Origin: Oscillospiraceae bacterium
Lineage (GTDB): Bacteria > Bacillota_A > Clostridia > Oscillospirales > Oscillospiraceae
Direction of reading: 5' to 3'
DNA length: 11,549 nt
Assembly: GCA_017627975.1 (NCBI GenBank)
Contig: JAGAFT010000149.1
Coordinates: 1-11,549 of the forward strand
Shown here: positions 6,330 through 11,549 of the stretch, one piece after another
Numbering within the stretch: the first letter of the stretch is position 1
Layout of the letters: the number at the start of each line of letters is the position of its first letter
Made by a program: the position numbers and the translations under genes
The notes under the pieces: generated by a model
Database searches by the model: none
Told to the model about the DNA's origin: nothing
Seen by the model: only the letters and a program-made list of their open reading frames with translations

Positions 6330-6643
6330 CACACCACCCCTTCCCGGAGACCGAAAAGCAAAGACCGCAGCGTCAGTGTCAGAGCGTGATGATCCGCTTC
6401 CTCCCGATGCTCGAACAGATAGCCGAGCGCATAAAGGATTGCCACCCGCATGGTTTCCCGGACAGGAGCAAGGGCGGCGTCAGCGTTATCGTCGTTAACG
6501 GCCGCCCACTGCTCATCGGTGAGTCTCGCAACATCGGCGCAGAGCCTTCCGGCCGAGGACAAGAGGATGGCGATCATGGCATCCTCATCCTCCGTGTCCA
6601 CCCGGAGATAGCTCTTGGCTTCGTCAAGAGAAATCAGCGCCAT
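6329..6643 (-). CDS. Head-tail connector protein (HK97 gp6-like)
   Basis: This 104-residue, mainly helical protein starts MALISLDEAKSYLRVDTEDE, the standard opening of gp6-like connectors ('L-x-E-x-K-x-Y-L-R-V-D--D-D'). It continues with DAMIAILLSSAGRLC and a C-terminal ETMRVAILYALGYLFEHREE, the second family block. These proteins form the ring beneath the portal and bridge it to the head closure protein. The ribosome binding site GGAGGT lies eight bases before ATG. The gene begins 19 bases after the major capsid stop, which is doubled (TGA TAA). It ends by sharing one base with the start of the next gene. Confidence 0.93.
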   Translation of the reverse strand: MALISLDEAKSYLRVDTEDEDAMIAILLSSAGRLCADVARLTDEQWAAVNDDNADAALAPVRETMRVAILYALGYLFEHREEADHHALTLTLRSLLFGLREGVV

Positions 6644-6662
6644 GACCGCTCACCTCCGTTTA

Positions 6663-7916
6663 TCAGCCGCCGGAAGCAGCGCCGGTGCCGAGAGCCATGA
6701 CCTGCATAGCCTCGGGCAGGATCAGCTTGCCGTCAACGCGCTGGGTGCCAATGAAGCCGACCTGATCGGTCACGGCATACAGCTCGTTCAGGCGCTTGAG
6801 GGTGCGGGCCTTGCGGTCGGCGATCCAGTAGTAATTGAAATCGCCGAAGAGCAGCACCTTCTTGTTCTTGTCCGCGGTGGCATTGCCGGTGATGGCGGGC
6901 ATATAGCTGCTGGTGTAGATCGGGCGGCCCAGAATGGTGTCGGGCTTAGCGACATCCAGACCCGGCTTCCAGATGTAGTTGCCGTTCAGGTCCTTCAGCA
7001 GCATCAGCTGGAGCAGCAGGGTCTCGTTGCACAGGAAGGAAGCCTTTCTGCGGTACGGGGCCTTCAGGCTGTAATACAGCTTATAGATGTTGTCGAAGTG
7101 AACGGTCTGGGCGTTGGCAGTGGTGTTACCCGCGGTAGCCGTCACACTGGTAAGAATGCCGGTGGGCTGGCTGGGAGTGGTCTGCGGATTGGCAGACGGG
7201 CCGGTGCCGTTGATGAAAGCATCTTCCTCCGCGTTACCGAAACGCACGCCGAAACGCTGCGCGATATACGCGGCGATGTCGAAAGCGGAGTCGTTCAGGA
7301 GCTCGTTGCTGACCTTGACCATGCAGCCCAGCTTGTACGCAGAGAGCGTCTCCTGGGCGAAGGTCATATCAGACTCCTGAATGGCAGCGCCTTCCTCGAT
7401 CCACGAAGCGGAACCGGTGTCAGTCGCCAGCGGGATGATGCGGGAGCCGGAGTTGGTGTGAATGGTGTGGGCCAGGGTACGGAAGATGTTGTTCTCCTCC
7501 AGCCCCTGAATGAGCTGGCGCTCAAACTCGTCGGGAACGGTATAGCCGCCGTTCTGGTCAACGCTGACAGACAGAGCGTCCCGGACTTCCGGGGAGCTGT
7601 GGCCGCGCATCATGTTCCAGAAGGCTTCACCGTATTCAGCGGTCGCGGTCGGGCTCACATTAGCCTTGCGGCCGGGCTTGGGATCAGCATGCACGGGCGC
7701 AGAGGTGGCGGCGGACAGCTTGGCGTCCATCTCCATCTGATCCTCCAGACGCTGGATCTCATCACCCAGAGCCTTCACATCAGAGGCCATCTTGTTGTAC
7801 TGCTCGACAGCGGAAGCCTCTACGAGACCGTTGGCGTCGCGGTGCTCTTCCAGAAAAGCCTTGGTCTGCTCCCACAGGGTATTGCGCTTGTTGCGAAGTT
7901 CGATGATCTTACTCAT
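6663..7916 (-). CDS. Major capsid protein, HK97 fold
   Basis: This 417-residue protein is the shell subunit. Residues 1-66 are a charged helix that fits the delta/scaffold domain removed during maturation; a low-complexity Ala, Pro and Thr linker follows (about 68-93). The mature-type domain is recognised around ALSVSVDQNGGYTVPDEF (114-131), SRIIPLATDTGSASWIEEGA (158-177), MVKVSNELLNDSAFDIAAYI (199-218) and EDAFINGTG (231-239). Later blocks are TILGRPIYTSSYMP (327-340) and VLLFGDFNYYWIADR (354-368). Cleavage by the neighbouring ClpP-like protease probably falls between about residue 66 and 114; the exact site is not readable here. GGAGG lies nine bases before ATG. It sits 37 bases after the protease gene. 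Confidence 0.97.
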   Translation of the reverse strand: MSKIIELRNKRNTLWEQTKAFLEEHRDANGLVEASAVEQYNKMASDVKALGDEIQRLEDQMEMDAKLSAATSAPVHADPKPGRKANVSPTATAEYGEAFWNMMRGHSSPEVRDALSVSVDQNGGYTVPDEFERQLIQGLEENNIFRTLAHTIHTNSGSRIIPLATDTGSASWIEEGAAIQESDMTFAQETLSAYKLGCMVKVSNELLNDSAFDIAAYIAQRFGVRFGNAEEDAFINGTGPSANPQTTPSQPTGILTSVTATAGNTTANAQTVHFDNIYKLYYSLKAPYRRKASFLCNETLLLQLMLLKDLNGNYIWKPGLDVAKPDTILGRPIYTSSYMPAITGNATADKNKKVLLFGDFNYYWIADRKARTLKRLNELYAVTDQVGFIGTQRVDGKLILPEAMQVMALGTGAASGG

Positions 7917-7953
7917 GATCTTTTGCCTCCATAAAAAAGTATTGCCGGAGCCC

Positions 7954-8703
7954 TCAACGGAGGAACTCCAGCTGGTTTATAAGGATTTGATAGGGCACGG
8001 CCCCATCCTCGGTCTTGCCGTCCATACCGATCGTGGGAGCGGGCGGCTGCTCCTCTACACCCAGACGATTCAGGATCGCCCGGTCCATCACTCTTGTGGA
8101 AAAGATCTGTGCGTCAACCGAAACGGCATCATTGCTTTCTGGTTCCTCGGCAGCAGGTTCTTTTCCTTCGTACAGCACTTCATCGGCAAACCCCAGCTCG
8201 ACAGCCTTTTTGGCATTGAGCCAGGTCTCCTCGCTCATGAGATCGGCGATCTTACTTCGCCGCAGACCGCTTTTGGCAGCATAGGCGTTGACGATCGCTT
8301 CCTTCACTTCATTGAGCGCGGCGATGGCTTTTTCCATGTCGCGGGTGTTGCCCATCGCAATGGTCGACGGATCATGGACCATGAGGAGCGCCGTCGGGGA
8401 CATCTGGACCGTGTCTCCGGCCATAGCAACCACAGAAGCAGCGGAAGCGGCAAGGGACGCGATCTTCACTGTGACCCTCCCGGCATAGTCTCTCAGCATG
8501 GTATAGATCTCGGCGGCAGCAAAGACATTCCCGCCGGGCGAGTTGATCCAGACAGTGACGTCGCCGTCTTCGGCTTCGAGGTCCTCACGGAACATAGCCG
8601 GGGTGATCTCATCGCCCCAGAAGTTCTCACTGTCGATAGGACCCTCCAGCCGGAGGATGCGGCCCCCGCCGTCGTCATGAATCCAGTTCCAGAATTTCTT
8701 CAT
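7954..8703 (-). CDS. ClpP-like head maturation protease
   Basis: This 249-residue serine protease of the ClpP/crotonase fold should trim the capsid precursor. Visible family blocks are IDSENFWGDEITP (23-35), VTVWINSPGGNVFAAAEIY (49-67), and the active-site strand IASLAASAASVVAMAG (81-96). Ser87 is the likely nucleophile, and His110 in LLMVHDP the general base. The position of ClpP's catalytic Asp is taken by SEETWLNAKKAVELGFADEV (157-176), with Glu159 or Thr160 in its place; I associate E-T-W with phage members of this family. The last 70 residues are a variable, acidic tail. The ATG overlaps the portal stop by four bases (ATGA). Position between portal and capsid is the classical one. Confidence 0.95.
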   Translation of the reverse strand: MKKFWNWIHDDGGGRILRLEGPIDSENFWGDEITPAMFREDLEAEDGDVTVWINSPGGNVFAAAEIYTMLRDYAGRVTVKIASLAASAASVVAMAGDTVQMSPTALLMVHDPSTIAMGNTRDMEKAIAALNEVKEAIVNAYAAKSGLRRSKIADLMSEETWLNAKKAVELGFADEVLYEGKEPAAEEPESNDAVSVDAQIFSTRVMDRAILNRLGVEEQPPAPTIGMDGKTEDGAVPYQILINQLEFLR

Positions 8704-9980
8704 TTCTTCCTCCTTGTATCTTCCGCGGCGGGATCAGCCTTGACCTGCTTTCCGGCATCCTGCAGCTTCACGTAGCCGCCGTTGAGGTAATAATCGTCTC
8801 CGCCTTTCTCGGCAGGGATCAGGTTCATGTTCTCCAGACGGCGGATGTCGTTGGGAGACAGAAAACCGTTGCTGATGCCGGTGGCATAGCCCTGCATGCG
8901 GGAGGCATAATCCCCGCGGAGCAGCCCGTCCACATTGAACTTCGGGAAATACTGATCCTGCTCGCTTTCCAGCAGCAGGTCCTTCATGATGGCCTGCTCG
9001 AAACGCACCAGCCAGGGTGTCAGCGTATGCACCACGAAGTCGATGGACTGGTGCTCGATGTTCGAGAAGGTAGCGTGCTCCAGATCCTGCACCATGTGCG
9101 GCGGCACCCGGAAGATGCGGCAGATCTCATTCACACCGAACTGACGAGTGGAGAGAAACTGACTATCCTCCGGCGGCAGGGAGATTGCCTTGTAGGACAT
9201 GCCCTCTTCCAGCACCGCGACCTTATGGGCGTTGTTGGGACCGCCATAAACATCGGACCAGTTTTCTCGGATCTTCTCCGGATTCTTCAGCACACCGGGG
9301 TGCTCCAGAACGCCGCTGGGCTGTGCGCCATTTTTAAAGAAGGCGCTGCCGTATTTCTCCACAGCCAGCGTGGTGCCGAGGCTGTTCTTCATCATGGCGA
9401 TCGGCGAGAAGCCTACGAGCCCATTGAAGCCCAGCCCGGGGATGTGGAAAATCTCATCCCTGCGGAAGTAGATGTCCTTGTTCTGCTCACCGGGCACCTC
9501 GTCGGTATAGGCGTGGTAGATGTAATAGATCTGGCCCTTCTCATCACGATCGGGCTCCACGTTTTCCGGCAGCAGCGGGTACAGCGCCATGATGTTGTTC
9601 CGGCCGTCCCGAATGATCTGGGCATAAGCGTTGCCCCACAGGAGCAATTGAACCATCATGGTTTCCCGGAAGGAGAAACTTGTCATTTCCGGATTGGGCT
9701 GCCGGTAGAGCAGCTTATACAGCGGATGGTCCTTGGCCCGCTCTTTATCCTTCTCCGCATCATCGGTGAAGCGGTACAGATGTAGCGGCAGCCCGGCCAC
9801 CGTCTCCGCGAGGAGCCGGACGCAGGCATAGACCGTGGCGATCTGCATGGCGGACTTTTCATCCACTTTCTCGCCGGAGTCTGCTTTGCCGAAAACAAAG
9901 GTCTGCCCAGAATCCCGAACGCTGTCCGTCACCTGGGGAGCGTCCCTTGCGCTGATCCCGAGCCAGTCAAGAAATCCCAT
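8700..9980 (-). CDS. Portal protein, HK97 family
   Basis: This 426-residue protein forms the dodecameric DNA channel at one capsid vertex and docks the terminase. The blocks SAMQIATVYACVRLLAETVA (43-62), HPLYKLLYRQPNPEMTSF (85-102), LWGNAYAQIIRDG (114-126) and NEICRIFRVPPHMVQDL (284-300) are characteristic of the HK97 gp3 portal family. Near the end, LLRGDYASR (353-361) and GFLSPNDIRRLENM (372-385) are also typical. I choose the ATG at 9980, six bases after GGAGGA. A second ATG two codons upstream (9986) abuts the GGAGGA with no spacer and is unlikely to be used. The ribosome binding site follows directly on the U-tract of a strong hairpin, so expression may depend on transcription reading through it. 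Confidence 0.97.
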   Translation of the reverse strand: MGFLDWLGISARDAPQVTDSVRDSGQTFVFGKADSGEKVDEKSAMQIATVYACVRLLAETVAGLPLHLYRFTDDAEKDKERAKDHPLYKLLYRQPNPEMTSFSFRETMMVQLLLWGNAYAQIIRDGRNNIMALYPLLPENVEPDRDEKGQIYYIYHAYTDEVPGEQNKDIYFRRDEIFHIPGLGFNGLVGFSPIAMMKNSLGTTLAVEKYGSAFFKNGAQPSGVLEHPGVLKNPEKIRENWSDVYGGPNNAHKVAVLEEGMSYKAISLPPEDSQFLSTRQFGVNEICRIFRVPPHMVQDLEHATFSNIEHQSIDFVVHTLTPWLVRFEQAIMKDLLLESEQDQYFPKFNVDGLLRGDYASRMQGYATGISNGFLSPNDIRRLENMNLIPAEKGGDDYYLNGGYVKLQDAGKQVKADPAAEDTRRKK

Positions 9981-9986
9981 AGTCAT

Positions 9987-9992
9987 TCCTCC
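9987..9992 (-). promoter_or_regulatory. Portal ribosome binding site that decides the start
   Basis: GGAGGA on the minus strand is followed at once by ATG (9984-9986), then ACT, then ATG (9978-9980). Only the second ATG has a workable six-base spacer, so the portal should begin MGFLDW. The site touches the U-run of the hairpin at 9993-10028. Confidence 0.75.
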
Positions 9993-10028
9993 AAAAAAGA
10001 AAGGACCTCCCGGTCAGCCGGGAAGCCC
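9993..10028 (-). terminator. Intrinsic-terminator-like hairpin between terminase and portal
   Basis: Read on the minus strand, the arms GGGCTTCCCGG and CCGGGAGGTCC form an uninterrupted 11-pair stem (two of them G-U) around the loop CTGA. TTTCTTTTTT follows immediately. This is the full anatomy of a Rho-independent terminator oriented with the operon. It lies 67 bases after the terminase stop. The U-tract ends directly at the portal ribosome binding site. No convincing promoter lies between it and the portal, so portal transcription would have to read through. On the plus strand there is no comparable T-run, so it is not bidirectional. An alternative small hairpin, GACC-GGGA-GGTC, shares its 3' arm. 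Confidence 0.75.
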
Positions 10029-10094
10029 TCGCGCACGTTTTCATGATATAAGCATAGCACAGATTCCAAGGTAGATTTTCTCCGCTTTTGGACA

Positions 10095-11549
10095 TCAGAA
10101 CACCATCAGCCCGCGCTCGTCATAGACGCTGCCAGCATTTTCATGCCGGATGCAGCGGTCCAGCGCCATGATCGCAGCGACAATGCCGTCGATCTTCTCC
10201 GGGCTTTTGGCCTTGGTGCATTTGATATTCCCGGCAGGATCGGTGTCCACCACAACGTTTCCGCTCATCCAGCGCATGATGGGATTGCCGCCGTGAATGA
10301 TCCGGCCTTCCATCAGCAGCTTATAAAACTCCTTCGTAGGCGGGGACATGTCCTTGTAGCCTTGGCCGAAAGGCACTACGGTAAAACCCATGCCCTCCAG
10401 ATCCTGCGTCATCTGCACAGCACCCCATCGGTCGAAGGCGATCTCAAGGATGTGGTACTGCGTGCCCAGGTCCTCGATGAACTTCTCGATGAAATCGTAG
10501 TGGATCACGTTGCCCTCGGTGGCATTCAGATACCCCTGCTTATACCAGACATCATAGGGAACCGATGCCCGGCGCACGCGGAGAGGAATGGTGTCCTCCG
10601 GTATCCAGAAGAACGGCAGCATCACATATTTCTCCGTCTCATCACGCGGCGGGAACATGAGCACGAAAGCGGTAATGTCGCCGGTGCTGGAAAGGTCCAG
10701 CCCGCCGTAACAGTCGCGGCCCTTCAGCGCCTCCAGGTCGATCGGCACATTGCCGAGATCGTAGATCTGCTCGGGGATAAACCGGGTCAGGGACGATACC
10801 CACATGTTGAGACGGAGCTGCTTGAAGACGTTCTCCTCAGCGGGATTGTCGATCGCTTCCTGAAACATCTCCCGGACGCGCTCGATCTGGATCGTCTGGC
10901 CGAGGGAGGGATTAGCTTTGTACCAGTTCCGCTCATCGGTCCAGTCCTCATCATCGGCAAGGCCGTACACAACCGGATAAAACGTGTGGTCGATCTTCCG
11001 GCCCGCCATGATATCCAGTGCTTTCATATGCAGCTCATAGCAGATGGATTCCTTATCCGTGCCTGCGGTCGTGATCAGAAAATACAGCGGTTGCTCACGG
11101 GCATCACCGGAGCCCTTGGTCAGAACATCGTACAGCTTCCGGTTGGGCTGGGCATGCACCTCATCCAGCACCAGTCCGGAGACGTTCAGGCCGTGCTTGG
11201 TCCCGACCTCTGCCGACAGCACCTGATAGAATCCGGCATTGCTGTAATTGACGATCCGCTTGGTGGCGGCAGCGACCTTGGAGCGCTTATACAACGCCGG
11301 TGCCTTTTCCACCATGCGCCGGGCAACATCGAAAACGATGGATGCCTGCTGCCGGTCCGCCGCCGCACCGTACACCTCTGCCGCAGGCTCCCCATCGGCG
11401 TAGAGCAGATACAGGGCAACGGCGGCTGCCAGCTCAGACTTTCCATTTTTCTTCCCGATCTCAATGTAGGCCGTGCGGAACTGACGGTGGCCATCCTTAT
11501 CCACGATACCAAAGATATCCCGGATGATCTGCTCCTGCCAAGGCAGCAG
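10095..11549 (-). CDS. terL: Phage terminase large subunit (5' end beyond window)
   Basis: This is the ATP-driven packaging motor with its DNA-cutting nuclease. The frame is open to the window edge, giving 484 visible residues; the true start lies outside. The first visible residues LLPWQEQIIRDIFG are a usual N-terminal block of this family, so only a modest N-terminal piece (perhaps 50-100 residues) is missing. Walker A is GKKNGKS (residues 32-38, counted from position 11549), Walker B is LVLDEVH with Asp129-Glu130, and the coupling motif is YFLITTAGTD (about 156-165). The nuclease domain shows Asp285 in GGLDLSSTGDITAF, Asp373 in AFDRWG and Asp454 in IDGIVAAIMALD, the expected acidic triad. 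A GTG at 11502-11504 is internal, not the start. A hairpin terminator follows the gene. Confidence 0.97.
   Translation of the reverse strand: MLPWQEQIIRDIFGIVDKDGHRQFRTAYIEIGKKNGKSELAAAVALYLLYADGEPAAEVYGAAADRQQASIVFDVARRMVEKAPALYKRSKVAAATKRIVNYSNAGFYQVLSAEVGTKHGLNVSGLVLDEVHAQPNRKLYDVLTKGSGDAREQPLYFLITTAGTDKESICYELHMKALDIMAGRKIDHTFYPVVYGLADDEDWTDERNWYKANPSLGQTIQIERVREMFQEAIDNPAEENVFKQLRLNMWVSSLTRFIPEQIYDLGNVPIDLEALKGRDCYGGLDLSSTGDITAFVLMFPPRDETEKYVMLPFFWIPEDTIPLRVRRASVPYDVWYKQGYLNATEGNVIHYDFIEKFIEDLGTQYHILEIAFDRWGAVQMTQDLEGMGFTVVPFGQGYKDMSPPTKEFYKLLMEGRIIHGGNPIMRWMSGNVVVDTDPAGNIKCTKAKSPEKIDGIVAAIMALDRCIRHENAGSVYDERGLMVF

Larger units (their letters stand above)
470..11549 (-). mobile_element. 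Prophage packaging, head and front-tail module (partial)
   Basis: Twelve consecutive minus-strand genes follow the canonical siphophage order: terminase large subunit, portal, ClpP-like protease, HK97 capsid, connector, head closure, gp10-like, tail terminator-like, tail tube, tail chaperone pair, tape measure, distal tail protein. Spacing is minimal and neighbours often overlap by 1 to 8 bases. The right boundary lies outside the window, since terminase is cut. On the left, recognisable phage sequence stops at the end of the distal tail gene. No integrase, repressor, lysis gene or att site is visible, so whether this is an intact prophage or a remnant cannot be decided here. Every head and front-tail reading frame is open and full length, which argues against long-term decay of this part. 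Confidence 0.95.

Noticed and set aside
6615..7934. 439-codon open frame on the plus strand, spanning almost the whole capsid gene
   Set aside because: It lies wholly antisense to a confidently identified capsid gene, has no recognisable domain, and its Leu/Val/Gly/His-rich composition is what GC-biased codons give when read backwards.
7933..7960. Possible terminator between the protease and capsid genes
   Set aside because: The stem is only two three-pair pieces with a bulge and a loop too tight to close, and it is separated from the T-run by several bases; too weak to call.
10029..10094. Promoter between terminase and the hairpin
   Set aside because: TATGCT and TATATC resemble -10 boxes, but no acceptable -35 lies at proper spacing, and any start here would still run into the hairpin.
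1..11549. A wholly new defence, CRISPR, retron or toxin-antitoxin system
   Set aside because: Every stretch longer than about 115 bases is accounted for by phage structural genes or the VanZ-like gene; no repeat array, reverse transcriptase, nuclease pair or structured RNA locus was seen.

Overview
This window is the packaging, head and front-tail module of a siphophage-type prophage. All genes are on the minus strand, so the operon reads from right to left. HK97-type terminase, portal and capsid, the ClpP-like head protease, a phi13-family tail tube protein and TP901-type tape measure sequence all point to a phage of Gram-positive bacteria. The most likely host is a moderately GC-rich member of the Firmicutes (gut Clostridia would fit), but no host gene in the window fixes the genus. 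Hand counts give about 58% GC in a sample line of the portal gene and about 42% for positions 1-420.

Layout in transcription order: the terminase large subunit runs off the right edge (10095-11549). A 114-base gap follows and holds a strong intrinsic-terminator-like hairpin right against the portal ribosome binding site. Then come the portal (8700-9980), ClpP-like head maturation protease (7954-8703), HK97-fold major capsid protein (6663-7916), head-tail connector (6329-6643), head closure protein (5991-6329), HK97 gp10-like tail-joining protein (5603-5986), a small tail-terminator-like protein (5284-5610), the major tail protein (4698-5291), the tail assembly chaperone with a programmed -1 frameshift (4144-4694), the 1002-residue tape measure protein (1117-4125) and the distal tail protein (470-1120). 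The genes are packed tightly, many with 1 to 8 base overlaps, as expected for a translationally coupled late operon. The longest stretch without a gene is the 114 bases between terminase and portal.

The left edge is the surprise. Directly after the distal tail protein, where a tail-associated lysin or receptor-binding protein would be expected, the GC content drops. A VanZ-family membrane protein gene follows on the same strand (1-396, cut by the window edge), with what looks like its own extended -10 promoter. Either the prophage is truncated here and VanZ belongs to the flank, or VanZ is a cargo gene inserted in the tail module.

I saw no tRNA, rRNA, CRISPR array, insertion sequence, integrase or recognisable defence system. 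The points most worth a second look are the VanZ junction, the terminator inside the packaging operon, the -1 frameshift with its 66-codon hidden extension, and a perfect run of sixteen 11-residue repeats in the tape measure protein.
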